This document shows, in pieces, positions 35,859 through 48,807 of a stretch of 64,000 nt of DNA. The notes under the pieces were generated by a model. It had not been told where the DNA came from, did not search any database, and saw only the letters and a program-made list of their open reading frames with translations. Position numbers and translations under genes: made by a program. The DNA lies in the NCBI GenBank assembly GCA_935421135.1, contig OW285192.1:1097501-1161500 (forward strand), written 5' to 3'. The stretch's first letter is position 1. Each line of letters opens with the position of its first letter. Origin of the DNA: Bugulina stolonifera (lineage: Eukaryota; Bryozoa; Gymnolaemata; Cheilostomatida; Bugulidae).

Positions 35859-38800
35859 TTATATGCTGATAGCATTAGGGACCTCCTTAGGGTTGAGGTA
35901 GGGGTACTTCCTCACCCTCTCCTCATTTCTTTTGTTGATAGTCGCAGAGACCTCAGCTAATTCTTCTCTAAATCTACATTATACAATCAAGTACTATAGT
36001 ATTATTGCAGTTTATAAAGTCACAATGGAGTCGTCCTATCTCTTCCCAACACTAACTAAACAGTGATTAGTTAAATGGATTGGTAAACGCAGGTGAAAGA
36101 GAAAAGACTGCTTCAACTATGCATGTAGGTAGCCCAAGGAGTGCTCCTTGGTAAGCTATACAGTACAGACTCCAGTATTAGTGGAATAGCCCAACTACCA
36201 GAATATCATAGACATCACTATGAGCTCTACAGCACATTTCACAAAGACCTCTACATACTTATTTAGTGCTGCCACGTATCCTGGTTCATAGCCATACTGA
36301 ACTTCAAAATTCCCAAGGTCATTTGTTCCCCTCTGACTGAGGATCTTCATGATCACAATGATGTCTAGAGTTTGATCTTTATCAGGCAGGTTCTGTACTA
36401 TGTAGTCTTCAGTCAGGGCGTCCTAGACATCATAGGTATAAGGTAAGACTGTTACGATATGAACTGGTACTGAACAACACGCACTTGACATCTTTAGTAG
36501 AACAAAAGGCCATAGATGCACATGACATTTATATTATACATGCAGGGGACTTTAAACCATAGGCTTGTACCGCTGAAGAGAAATTTATTATGTGGGACTG
36601 ATACATCTAAGCATGAGTTGACAGCCATGGGAGAGTCCTTTATAGACACTATGATGTGTGAGTTGGTGACACTCATACAGTCACATGATCTCGTCCCCCA
36701 ATGGAACAGGAAGTGTAGAGAGGAGGTAACTCCAGCTGTGCCTACCTTAGACTTGGGTCGTTCACCTCTGAGGGCAGAAGGATAGTTGGGAGGGAAACCG
36801 TACTGATCATACTGGCCGAAGTTGGCAGCAGCATGGCCCACACTGCCGATGTAGATGAATGTAGCCACTACCTCGATCAACTGCTCATTGGTTGAGAATC
36901 CATCTGGGAATCCCTGGATGTAGTGAACATGTGATCGTATAGTTCAGATAATATTATTGTGTGCAAATACTGCCTGCTACCACATCTACCTCTCATTCCA
37001 CAGGCCAAGGAACAGACAAGAAATAATTAGAGTAGGTGTGTATGTCAAGTAGCAGGGCTTGTCCAAGTGTAAATTCTAACTAAATGTAGTTACATGTGTA
37101 TATGACAGTGTATGCTCTTACCTTGAACCCAGCATCATTCACTAACTCCCTGCACCAGTTTTGGATTTCATAGTCATTGGCCAGTTTGTCAGGCGTATCT
37201 AAAACAGGAAGTGGATGTGCAGCAGACAGGGTGACTGAAACTTGTGTGAACTATTTAGACAAATATCTAACATCCAATTAGTATATTGAGAGTTTGAAAA
37301 GCATTTATTCCTATAAATATTATATCTACATGTACAAGTATATGATATTATATCTACATGTACATGTATATGACATTATATCTACATGTACATGTATGAC
37401 ATCATATGCTATACTCACCGTAAGCTGAGTTGATGGCACCAGCTACATATCTCTCAATAGCGTTCCACAAGAGTGTGGCATCATCTCTGAAGTGATAGTT
37501 GGGTAAGGCGCTTGCATCGTCTGTACCTTTCATGGCAAACATCTTGATGATATTTCCGTCCTTCTGGAGGGTCCAATCTGCCCATTTCTCCTTGATTATG
37601 TTAAACATACCTGTTCTACCAATATGCATGGCCTTGTCTACCCATCCACCAGGAGATACTAAGCTACTGATAGCCAACCTGGTAAATCATCAAATGAGTA
37701 TATTATATACAGGAGTCACTGTATCATGGGTACTTTATAATGTATAGCACTGCAATGTACTAAGGCTACAGAGTTTACTTGTATGATATAATAACATCAC
37801 AACTTGTGGAACATAACTTAATGACATCACACATCATGTGACATATTAATATGATGGAATAACACATCATGTGATACACACTCACGAATGTAATGAATAT
37901 ACTCACGCATTGATCGGCAGCAAGTATATAAAGTGAGGAGCCAGGAGACGGAATACTGGATGAGAAGCTGACAGCTGTCTGTGGGCAACTACTGCCACCG
38001 ATTCTTTTAGCAAGTGAGTGAAACCTGCAAAAACAGTGATAATCAGATGTTAGCTGGAGAACCAGCAGAAATCAGGTGATAGCTGTAGAAAATCTACCAA
38101 ATATAAGAACTTCATCTTAATTTAAAAGGAGGAAATAATATCACCTACAACTCAACTGATGAAAACAGATAAAAAATGAGCGTTTTCATAATTTGGATGG
38201 AAACGAAGTTTCTGCTGTAGTTACTAGTAGAAAATAAGTCAACGGGCGGTGATTGTTGGCATTTAGTCAACTCGTACAATTACATTGTATATACAACATG
38301 CACTATCAACACATAACCTATATTATGTAAGGTTGTACACGTAGATGCTAGCATTAGACATCACTATAAAGACTCAGCTATAGATGTATGTAGTTAGATG
38401 CAAACGCATAGTAGATAAATGTAGAAGTATTATAGTAGATATGTATAGCATAGAAGTATAGAAGATATAACTATGTAGAAGTATAGTGGATATATGTAGA
38501 AATATAGTAGATACATGTAGAAGTATAGTAGATATGTAGATATATGTAGAAGTATAGTAGATATATGTAGCATGTAGTAGAATGTAACACTCACCAAGAT
38601 GGGTGGCTGACTGGTGATGAGAACACTCTCCTAAGTTAAACCACATCTTGGCAGCCAGCCAGGTGTACTCTGGGTCGGAGGGAGTGAATATCTGTATAGT
38701 ATACATAACAGTTACAGCATACATATGTACAGTGTATATACACACATACTGTATATACACACGTACATGTATATATATACACACGTACATGTATATATAT

Positions 38801-41800
38801 ACACGTACATATATACAAAGTGTATATCTACACACGCACATGTATATATCTACACACGTACATGTATATATCTACACACGTACATGTATATATCTACACA
38901 CGTACATGTATATATATATACACACAGATATACCTACAGTGCACACGCGTGTATACACCAGCAATGCAGTATATTATACTTACAGGATTGTCATCGGCTG
39001 GCTGGGGCATGACCTGAATAGCTATCGGCACAAGATCTCCATCCTTTCTCACATAGAGTAGACATGTTGGCCCTGGCACCTACGGCAGAGTAGTGTCATG
39101 TTACATATACAGGAGTTATCATACCATTCTCCAATTCTATATATGCAGGAGTTATCAAAACTTGTCATCTGTAGCTATATACATACAGCAGTTATCAAAA
39201 CTTGTCATCTGTAGCAATATACACAGGAGTTATCAGACCTTAATCTCTGTCTGTATTGGGTTAGCACAATTTTCTGTTTACATTAAGGAGTTACCTTATC
39301 TCTCTCCATTATGTAGATACACAAAGTTATTGTCTATCTTCTCGCTACAATCACATATTGAACGCAAGCAGAGGAAAAGTTGTCCTACCCTTCTATGTTT
39401 GGAGCATTCAATCTTTGCCAGGAATGTGAGATCAATAATGTAGAGCTTCTTGTTTGACATGACTGTAGCCAGATCCTGACCTTCGAGAGAGGCAGCTACC
39501 ATGGCATCAGTCACTGGCATACTGTAAGAGTCAATACTGTATGTATATCTACTGTATGTATATCTACTGTATGTATATCTACTGTATGTATATCTACTGT
39601 ATGTATATCTACTGTATGTATATCTACTGTATGTATATCTACCGTATGTATATCTACCGTATGTATATCTACCGTATGTATATCTACCGTATGTATATCT
39701 ACCGTATGTATATCTACCGTATGTATATCTACCGTATGTATATCTACTGTATGTATATCTACTGTATGTATATCTACTGTATGTATATCTACTGTATGTA
39801 TATCTACTGTATGTATATCTATTGTATGTATATCTACTGTATGTACATCTACTGTATGTATATCTACTGTATGTATACGTACTGTATGTGTATCTACTGT
39901 ATGTATATCTACTGTATGTATATCTACCGCATACCTATATACTGTATACAAACTAGTGATGACTCACTGGTCTGGAATTTTCTGGCAGAGCTCAATCATG
40001 GCTGGATTACAACCAGCTAGTTTCTGGTTTCCAAACTCTACATCAGATCTCCAGTGATCAAGACCCTGTGGATGGACAGTGAGATATACATATCAGTCAC
40101 AGATAGTAGATAGTAGAGTACAGCATTGTATTTTACTCTACCATATTACACAGTGATGCATCACAATTGATTGTAAACAATGTTTGTTTGGGTAATAATA
40201 GCCAAAAGAGAATATACAGTACTAGTATTATATATTATAACAAATGTACATGTATAACAGACTCCTTTCACGACCTGCACCAATATAATGATAAAATCTG
40301 ATAGCTACAGGAATGTCTGGGGTGGAATATATACACACGTTTATCCTTATCAAGAATATTACAATGCAGACGGCCACACAGGAAATAAGAGTGATGCGAG
40401 ACCAAGGCTAACCTCTGGAATCTGGAGAATTCCCTTGTATATAGCCTCCACATCTTTTAGACTTGTAAACTCTTTGGTTGTGAAGTCAATAAAAGTAGTC
40501 TTTGCCTTCATTTTTATGGCTTCACCAACGATATCAAACTAAAAAGATGGTACTTGCGTGTATTACATGTATATCACAATCATAGCACCCTGTTATTAAC
40601 TACTACAGAACTACAGGGTCTTTATTATTACAGGAACAACAATATAATAATTAATATCCTAAAGATATTGGAGTTGTGTTATTTATAGGAATAGGAATGC
40701 GGTGTTACTGTTATGTAGCTGGTAGAGTATATAATCTATACTTATTGTGTGGGAAGTAGAGAACTCAGTCTATAATCTATACTTATTGTGTAGGAAGTAG
40801 AGAACTCAGTCTATAATCTATAATTATTGTAGGAGGTAGAGAACTCAGTCTATAACCTATACTTACTGTGTAGGAAGTAGAGAACTGCTGGTCTTCCGGT
40901 AGAATCTCCACCTACAGGTAGCATAATACATATATACATAGGCCTACATAATATACACAATATACGGTCAGTCAGTCATATTGGACTTATACATTGACCA
41001 ATCAATGTGCGAGGATATGGACACAGTGCAGACAAACGTAAACAAATATTTTGGTAGCTTCATTACTTTATCAGACCGGCTGGTTAGCCACAGGCAGTCG
41101 AATCTATCAACCCGAATATTTAGCCAATAGGAATGGCTTTTTTTAATTAGAATGTGAACTTAGACCAACATATGTATATAATATATACATATGTTGGTCT
41201 AAGTTCACATTCTAATTAAAAAAAGCCATTCCTATTGGCTAAATATTATAGTTAGCAAACTCAAAGGGTAATCCACACCTCAGAACGATCTGTGTACCAA
41301 CGGTTAACAGACTGTGTCCCCACTAATAGCCCATGAATCTATTTATAGCCTGTATTTCTACTGACCTGGGGAGGGGCTCCGTAGATAGTCTTCTTTGCCA
41401 GCATATAGTGGTCTCTCTTATCCTCGAGCTCCCTCCGTCTCTGCTCGATGTTCTTATCAAACTGAGGCAGCACACTGTCAAACTCCACAAGATTGAGGGT
41501 GGTGTTAGCGTGGATCCATCTGTGCACAGGGAAAATACTTGGGGACTGTTTGGTGGTCGTCCCCTCCTCTGTAGAAACCACCTGTATGTCCACTCGCTCT
41601 ACATACCTGCAGTATTTACACACGGATGTACATGGTATGCATGTCTACTAATGTATACACTATGTACAGTGCACATGTACTAATAGGGATTGGTAAGAAT
41701 TTAACATGTAGTAACACAAGGTGGGATAACTCCATATAGCAACCTACAACTGGAGGATGGCATATCTACAGTATGTTACCATATTACACGGGTAGACATA

Positions 41801-44800
41801 GTGTAGTACAGACAGGTAAATATTGAGTAAGGTATGAAATGTATGGATGTGTGAGTGCATGAATGTGCATAGGCCACTGGATAAACTTTCTGAAGTTGGG
41901 CAATTAATTAGACTTTTTCTAGCCAGAAATTTCAGATTGGAAAATATTATTTTACTGTTATGTGTGTGACTGCTGGTGATGGATGGGGTGGATGAGAATA
42001 TTATATCCAATGGTATCATGTTTAGTTGATATGAACGTGCAGTGCTGGAAAATGTAGCACAGGGAGGTGTAGTACTGTGAGGTGTAGTACTGTGAGATAT
42101 AGTACTGTGAGGTATAGTACTGTGAGGTGTAGTACTGTGAGGTGTAGTACTGTGAGGTGTAGTACTGTGAGGTGTAGTACTGTGAGGTGTAGTACTGTGA
42201 GGTGTAGTACTGTGAGGTGTAGTACTGTGAGGTATAGTACTGTGAGGTGTAGTACTGTGAGGTGTAGTACTGTGAGGTGTAGTGATGTGAGGTGTAGTGA
42301 TGGGAGATGTAGTACTGTGAGGTGTAGTGCTAGGAGGTGTAGTGATGTGAGGTATAGTACTGTGAGGTATAGTACTGTGAGGTGTAGTACTGTGAGGTGT
42401 AGTACTGTGAGGTGTAGTACTGTGAGGTGTAGTACTGTGAGGTGTAGTACTGTGAGATGTAGTACTGTGAGGTGTAGTACTGTGAGGTGTAGTGATGTGA
42501 GGTATAGTACTGTGAGGTATAGTACTGTGAGGTGTAGTACTGTGAGGTGTAGTACTGTGAGGTGTAGTACTGTGAGGTATAGTACTGGGAGGTATAGTAC
42601 TGTGAGGTGTAGTACTGTGAGGTATAGTACTGTGAGGTGTAGTGCTGTGAGGTGTAGTACTGTGAGGTGTAGTACTGTGAGGTGTAGTACTGTGAGGTAT
42701 AGTACTGTGAGGTATAGTACTGTGAGGTGTAGTACTGTGAGGTGTAGTGATGTGAGGTGTAGTGCTGTGAGGTGTAGTACTGTGAGGTGTAGTACTGTGA
42801 GGTGTAGTACTGTGAGGTGTAGTACTGTGAGGTGTAGTGATGTGAGGTATAGTACTGTGAGGTATAGTACTGTGAGGTGTAGTACTGTGAGGTGTAGTAC
42901 TGTGAGGTGTAGTACTGTGAGGTATAGTACTGGGAGGTATAGTACTGTGAGGTGTAGTACTGTGAGGTATAGTACTGTGAGGTGTAGTGCTGTGAGGTGT
43001 AGTACTGTGAGGTGTAGTACTGTGAGGTGTAGTACTGTGAGGTATAGTACTGTGAGGTATAGTACTGTGAGGTGTAGTACTGTGAGGTGTAGTGATGTGA
43101 GGTGTAGTGCTGTGAGGTGTAGTACTGTGAGGTATAGTACTGTGAGGTGTAGTACTGTGAGGTGTAGTACTGTGAGGTATAGTACTGTGAGGTGTAGTAC
43201 TGTGAGGTGTAGTACTGTGAGGTGTAGTACTGTGAGGTGTAGTACTGTGAGGTGTAGTGATGTGAGGTGTAGTACTGTGAGGTGTAGTACTGTGAGGTAT
43301 AGTACTGTGAGGTGTAGTGATGTGAGGTATAGTGCTGTGAGGTGTAGTGCTGGGAGGTGTAGTGCTGGGAGGTGTATTGATGGGAGTTATTTGTATTTCC
43401 CATGCACTTGTTTGTTGATGAAGTACCAGGAAATTCATGGAATTATTTATTTGAATCTATTTTTATACTTTTACTATAACTTATTTTCATAAATTCTCGG
43501 AATAATGATTAACATGGGAGCCAACTACATTTTTACTATTGATGCAACAACTAAGGTGTTTGTTTCAGAGCGAATATCAGACAAGAAGTTTACAGTGGTT
43601 GCTATGATCGGCTCTACCTCCAGGCTCATACTGTTTATTACAGCCATATTATTTATAAAGGGCTCACACTAGGCCCTTACACTGCAGCACATTGCCTTCC
43701 CTATACCCTCTGACCCCACCTAGACTTCACCTGGGCATCAGGTCCACCCTTTAAGTTACTATCGTAGCCTTTGTTTACCAACGTGCAATGTGCCAGTTGG
43801 TGCAGAAGTGGAGGAGTTTGGAGGTTTAAAAAACAGCTATGAAATTTGTAGCCAGAGTTCATCTGCAGAGCTCTGGGCATTGCTGGCATCTCACTCATAA
43901 GAATATTATTATAATATAGCGACACTCTAAAACCACTTCAGGCCCACCCTATACACAAACATAACGTATATTGTATAAGGCTAAGTTTGAATACATAATT
44001 ACTATTGTAGTTGTTCGTTTGACGGAGCTGCAAATGTTGGATTATTTGTGTCTCAGGCACAGACCAGCTTGCGCAAGAATTTTCCGGCCCACATTCATCA
44101 CAGGTGTCGTGAACATACTGGCCTGGGCCAAACGCAAAATCTTTATTTTCATGCGAGCTAGAGATGGTTTCTTCTGACCAAGCAAAATTCCAGTTGGCTA
44201 GCCGAGCAGCCTATGCCGAGCAGCCATTTTAGATTTTTATTTGTGACTGAGGCTGGTCCAAGAGGTCGCGAAGACGCTATATATCAGAAGAATTAGAGCC
44301 ATTTAGTAGTAACTAGCCGGTACATGCAATGCTGTTCGTGACCCAGTTTATACGTGACCCAGTTTATACGTGACCCAGTTTATACGTGACCCAGTTTATA
44401 CGTGACCCAGTTTATACGTGACCCAGTTTATACGTGACCCAGTTTATACGCAGAGTAACATAATCTGGATGGGTTAAAGTAATATTCTACCCCCTAAACA
44501 GCTACATAAATTATCATGTGTCTGCGTCTGTGCGTCTACAAGTTCTCTCCGGGATCCAAAACAACAAGACCACTAGTTGTCATGGTAACAAATCATGGGG
44601 CTCATGAACAACTTTGTGGTTTTAAGCTATAATTATCAGTGCAGTTGACTGAGCCTGTGTATAATGTGGTCACAGTCCCTGCACTTCTATTGCAGATCAT
44701 CAAGTGTCATATTTTATTCCATATCATTTCATAACATGCCACATAAATATATTATGTTGCATATTTTACATGTAGATTAAATGCTTGGGTAGATACTTTA

Positions 44801-47800
44801 TATTTTATGAATCAGTATCAGGTTGAGTGAAATGAAAGAGGAAACTATATTATATGATAATATCAGACCTGCATGTAAAGGTACTAAAATACACTACATT
44901 GTGCGATGATTACTTGGGTAGGCTTTTATTGAAGTAAGAAGTCAAAAACTTACTTTACTGTGTATGTTGTTATATGGTTTATATACAATGTATATGCTAC
45001 GCGTTATAATACTTGTGCCATGTACATTATGTGTATATATACAATGTACATTATGTGTATATATACAATGTACATTATGTGTATATATACAATGTACATT
45101 ATGTGTATATATACAATGTACATTATGTGTATATATACAATGTAGGATAAGATGGATATTATAAAGACCTGCTCAACGGCTTATCTCACTATTGAGAGAG
45201 AGAGGGGGCCGATCTCCTGGTATGTAACATATCTCCTAGTATGTTACATGTATCCTGGTATGTTACATGTCTCCTGGTATGTTACATGTCTCCTGGTATG
45301 TTACATGTCTCCTGGTATGTTACATGTCTCCTGGTATGTTACATATCTCCTAGTATGTTACATGTCTCCTGGTATGTTACATGTCTCCTGGTATGTTACA
45401 TATCTCCTGGTATGTTACATGTCTCCTGGTATGTCACATGTCTCCTGGTATGTTACATGTCTCCTGGTATGTTACATATCTCCTAGTATGTTACATGTCT
45501 CCTGGTATGTTACATGTCTCCTGGTATGTTACATATCTCCTGGTATGTTACATGTCTCCTGGTATGTTACATATCTCCTGGTATGTTACATGTCTCCTGG
45601 TATGTTACATATCTCCTAGTATGTTACATGTCTCCTGGTATGTTACATGTCTCCTGGTATGTTACATAATCTCCTGGTATGTTACATTATCTCCTGGTAT
45701 GTTACATGTCTCCTGGTATGTTACATGTCTCCTGGTATGTAACATATCTCCTGGTATGTAACATATCTCCTGGTATGTTACATATCTCCTGGTATGTGAC
45801 ATACATGTATTTATTGGTGGAGTCATCAATCTCAACATTTTGAACTTATTGACCTGCTGTAGTCTAGTATAGTTACTATATACTGTATAACCACAATGTG
45901 GTTAGCAGATAGTGCCTGCTGGCTGGTGGGTGGCTGGTACTTTACGCAGCAGGTTGCATGCAACTCCGACTGCAACTCCGACTGCAACTTGTTGCACGCA
46001 AGTTGCAGTTGGAGTTGCATTACCAACTCAGACTTCGTAGCTGGCTGTAGCTTTTAGCCACGCCCTCCGACCTGTCAATTCAACCCAACACTGCTGCATG
46101 GCTGCAACTCAGACTCTGACAACGATTCATGTTCACACTACTCAGTCTCCGACATTGCAACCTCAGACAGGTTGCATCAGACAGAATTGCAGTAAAAATT
46201 GCAGCAGTGTAAATGCACCTTAACACAACAAAATAGCAGGCCTATATGCAATGCAGTAAAACATTTAGATAAATATGGGATGACCCAGTCACAAGCAACC
46301 TATCAGGAGGTGCGTAACTTCTCCACCCAGTCACAAGCAACCTATCAGGAGGTGCGTAACTTCTCCACCCAGTCACAAGCAACCAGTGTTCGAAGTGTGG
46401 TTATACAGGAATATACGGTGTGTGCCCACCTCAACTTTAGTGGCCAGGAGACATGTACCCTCATGTTAATGGCTAGTTTTCCCCTCTGCTGTTCTGATAG
46501 TGTAATGGTAGAGTGCTGAAATATCATTCATAGGGACCATAGAGACCAAAGCACAATTTTTTGTTTATTTTAATAATTCACTGAATTTGTTAGCTGCTAT
46601 AAGATAAAGTGGATAGCTATACAATATTAATCTATAAGATAAGATCACTGCATGTGTAATTCCTTATTCAACCATAGAGAATGCCCTAAGATTGCATGCA
46701 CAGTGTACCCACCTCAATTGTTCCAACTTATCCCTGCCATAGATGTGCTTTGTTGTGTGGGGGGGGGGGGGGGGGCTAGAGCAGCCTATAGGCTGAAGCA
46801 CATTGAAGGCGAAATTAGTCGCGCGGCAAGTGGGGCCATATTGTTTCACTTTGCCCTCCCAAGCACACTAGGCGCGAAACATTCGCGTTGGACTGCTGAC
46901 TTGAGCATGTGCTGCCCCTATCAGTCGCAAAATTTTCGCGCGAAAATATGTAATAAACAGGCTGTTGACCAATAAACGGAAATATCAAACATGTTTGATC
47001 CGAGCGAATTCGCAAATTTAACCCAACGCGGCAGGGTCTCGCTTGTTTCTCGCAATTTCTCTAGCGGATTTCGCCTCATTCGCTTCCAGTCTGCGCCCAG
47101 CTTAGGCCGGTCATTGATGTCGTTGGGAATTGAATTGTTATACTGAGTTATATATTGTAGTGTATCATTCAGTGATTACCTAATCAAATACATGTAATTG
47201 TGAAGACTGGTTTGCATTCTGATGCACTAGATAAAATTACGTATCATATTAGTTAATTCTAGAGAACTAAACATGAACTCAAGTGGAATGCTTTTTATTA
47301 TGAAGCGAAATTAAATTTGTAAAAATTGGGTCACCTGTCAGACATTAAATCAGTCAGTGTTGTGTATAACATGGAATATTTGTGGCCTACAGAAGTACCA
47401 GTAGAATAAAAGTACATTGATATATAATATCATGATAGCCTACACCGCAACACATCAAAACATCGCACAGGCTGGTTGCACAGGCTGCTCTTCTGCCCTC
47501 CCGTTCAGTTTCTGAGATGTGAAACTCTACTAATTTACATTATTTTGTCATCCATTCAAATTCTGTCTTCCCATGGGTATGGAAGAGGGATATTTCACAT
47601 TCACACCCCTGGTGAAATGGGGGGGGGGGATGGTTGCTACCTTCGCACCCCTGGTGAAATGGGGGGATGGTCGCTACCTTCACACCCCTAGTGAAATGGG
47701 TGGGGGGGGGCAGTATATTATAATACTGACTTATACGAGACTATTATACTCATACATGTATGTAACACAGTATGTGACCACCTACATACATTGTACATGT

Positions 47801-48376
47801 TCTCATACCATGTTATATTATTAGTAGTGTGTAAGTTAGTACTGACCAGGCGTCCCCTGTGCCCGTGTCGTCCCTCCTGATGGATATCTCTTTGACCTTG
47901 CCCACCTCGGCAGGCAAGGTCACCTTGAACAGATTCTCCTTCCCTCTACGGAAGTCATCTGTGCCGGTGTGTGTGATGTCAACCTCAGGACTAACATGGC
48001 CGCCGTCATCGGTGAATGTCATGAATATCTACAGTAAAAGGGTGAGCTGCCATACGGGAAATAAATATTTTGTAGGAAGCATTTACAGTATATAAGTCAA
48101 AGAACATTGAAGGTCACCAACTCATATGATATATTTATTAAATTCCAATTAGTTGGCAATAGACTACATTATGATATGTGATTACTAGATTTTATGGCTA
48201 AATGCATAGCAAGATAAAATATTTTACTTGACAGAAGTAGGTCAGTTTGCTGATGTACATGTACTTACATTAACGTTGAATGCTGCCGCACCTTTCTTGT
48301 CTCCAGTCACAACTTTGAGCTCATGAGTTGGTTGCTTGGAAGAAGTGAAGTCATGTTTACCGTTGAGTCCTCCCAT
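35859..48376 (-). CDS. Lipoxygenase (PLAT + catalytic domain), complete, 675 aa
   Basis: Non-haem iron dioxygenase of polyunsaturated fatty acids. Coding exons: 48376-48269, 48028-47847, 41606-41366, 40911-40867, 40538-40413, 40065-39968, 39521-39389, 39079-38984, 38691-38595, 38024-37907, 37678-37419, 37198-37122, 36913-36746, 36422-36259 and 35973-35859. Phases agree throughout and the length is normal for animal family members. Residues from about 17 to 110 form the PLAT domain (HELKVVTGDKKG ... GDAWYVERVDIQVV). The catalytic domain contains WRSDVEFGNQKLAGCNP, LVPIAIQV, HQSATHLGFTH, HPVFRLLAPH, FRDDATLLW and GHAAANFGQYDQYGF, and ends EVPNAISI. Predicted iron ligands are His369, His374, His554, Asn558 and the C-terminal Ile675. 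In the INALA segment the stereo-determining position appears to be Ala, as in S-lipoxygenases (inference). The Arg usual after it is Ile. The ATG has A at -3 and G at +4. No signal peptide is seen, so it is probably cytosolic with PLAT-mediated membrane docking. Confidence 0.93.
38395..38580. repeat. GTAGAAGTATAGTAGATAT-type minisatellite
   Basis: Imperfect copies of about 24 bp fill the intron just downstream (minus strand) of lipoxygenase exon 38691-38595. Confidence 0.8.
38735..38930. repeat. ACACGTACATGTATATAT repeat
   Basis: About eight 18-22 bp copies in the intron between lipoxygenase exons 39079-38984 and 38691-38595. Confidence 0.88.
39533..39932. repeat. 15-bp minisatellite
   Basis: About 26 copies of TACTGTATGTATATC with a TACCG variant block in the middle. 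On the minus strand every unit contains ACATACAG, a 3' splice-site-like string, and the array ends 12 bp from the true acceptor of exon 39521-39389. Confidence 0.95.
40735..40890 (-). repeat. About 41-bp array of duplicated exon end plus donor (lipoxygenase exon 4)
   Basis: On the minus strand exon 40911-40867 ends TTCTCTACTTCCTACACA then GTAAGTATAG. Three copies of exon end plus intron start follow. In the copies the donor reads ACAATAAGT or is otherwise changed, so GT has become AT: the duplicates look inactivated. Confidence 0.88.
41115..41247. repeat. 133-bp perfect palindrome
   Basis: Reading out from the centre at 41181, all 66 bases on each side pair perfectly, with one unpaired central base. 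The arms start AATATTTAGCCAATAGGAAT. It lies in the lipoxygenase intron between coding exons 3 and 4. It is not a simple repeat apart from the TA-rich centre. It is probably a young fold-back element or a recent inverted duplication. Confidence 0.95.
42063..43385. repeat. 15-bp minisatellite with higher-order structure
   Basis: About 88 copies of GTAGTACTGTGAGGT with A/G and C/G variants. Variant blocks recur 345 bp apart (42491 and 42836; 42581 and 42926), that is 23 units. Long open frames on both strands are artefacts of a unit length divisible by three. Confidence 0.97.
44010..44280. mobile_element. MITE related to the 9.7-kb element, copy 2
   Basis: Shares, in the same order, TTTTCC then CACAT and CATCACAG, GGCCTGGGCCA, GCAAAATC, AGATGGTTTC, CCAAGCAAAAT and the end GTCCAAGAGGTCGCGAAGAC with the 9701-9972 element. 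Its left end is degraded. It lies in the large lipoxygenase intron 2. Confidence 0.65.
44335..44452. repeat. 16-bp minisatellite
   Basis: Seven perfect copies of CGTGACCCAGTTTATA. Confidence 0.95.
45022..45142. repeat. 24-bp minisatellite
   Basis: Five perfect copies of a unit containing ACATTATGTGTATATATACA. Confidence 0.95.
45215..45802. repeat. 19-bp minisatellite
   Basis: About 30 copies of TCCTGGTATGTTACATGTC with a CATATC variant. Confidence 0.96.
46278..46385. repeat. 42-bp tandem repeat
   Basis: About 2.5 copies of a unit with CACCCAGTCACAAGCAACC and GGAGGTGCGTAACTTCTC. Confidence 0.9.
47598..47712. repeat. G-rich tandem repeat
   Basis: Three copies of CACCCCTGGTGAAATGGG followed by variable G runs, near the donor side of lipoxygenase exon 2. 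Confidence 0.88.
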
Positions 48377-48807
48377 TATCGTCCTTGGCAGGAGATGTAG
48401 CTGTGGATAAGGTGGGATTTTAAAGGGGAGCTTGAGCTGTCACAGGGAAGATGTTGAATGTACTGTCTGCGTGGACTTAGTGATTTCACAAGGAGCTGGA
48501 TGTGTTCTGCAAAAGTGCAGCAGTGCATGAAGCAACACCAGCTATGATTGGCTCAATTATGAAACCACCCAAAGATTAACGAGCGTCATATTATATGATT
48601 TTTATTGAATGCAACTAAATGGTGCACAACAAACAGCCGGAACAAACAACCACCAGCTAGCAACATTTTGTCCTAGACAGGAGCCATATGTATAAGAATT
48701 ACTAGAAAAATACTATTACTATTAACCATTAACAAGTTGGTGGACTACTTTTAAATATAATTATTACAACAATGTAGACGTATATAATTATGTAGGTATG
48801 GACTCAC

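Larger units (their letters stand above)
41607..47846. other. Lipoxygenase intron 2 (6.2 kb)
   Basis: Splits the PLAT domain inside a Trp codon. It contains the 1.3-kb 15-bp array, a MITE copy, four further arrays and two GC-rich repeat-like blocks (45940-46215, rich in GTTGCAACTC/GACTGCAACT; 46790-47120, rich in TTCGCG). No other exon was recognised. Confidence 0.75.

Noticed and set aside
39511..40020. Repetitive frames (YCMYI and HTVDI repeats)
   Set aside because: 15-bp array translated in two frames, within a lipoxygenase intron.
41744..43492. Open frames of 350-560 codons on both strands (TTPHS, TVRCS and QYYTS repeats)
   Set aside because: They arise because the 15-bp minisatellite unit is divisible by three and lacks stops. 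The region is inside a lipoxygenase intron.
45152..45761. Hydrophobic repeat frame (SWYVTCLLVCYM) as a membrane protein
   Set aside because: Three frames of the same 19-bp array read similarly, which is typical of repeat artefacts.
46759..46775. Long G homopolymers (also 19 G at 59482-59500) as quadruplex switches
   Set aside because: Simple homopolymer runs with no associated promoter or splice element; length is error-prone in sequencing.
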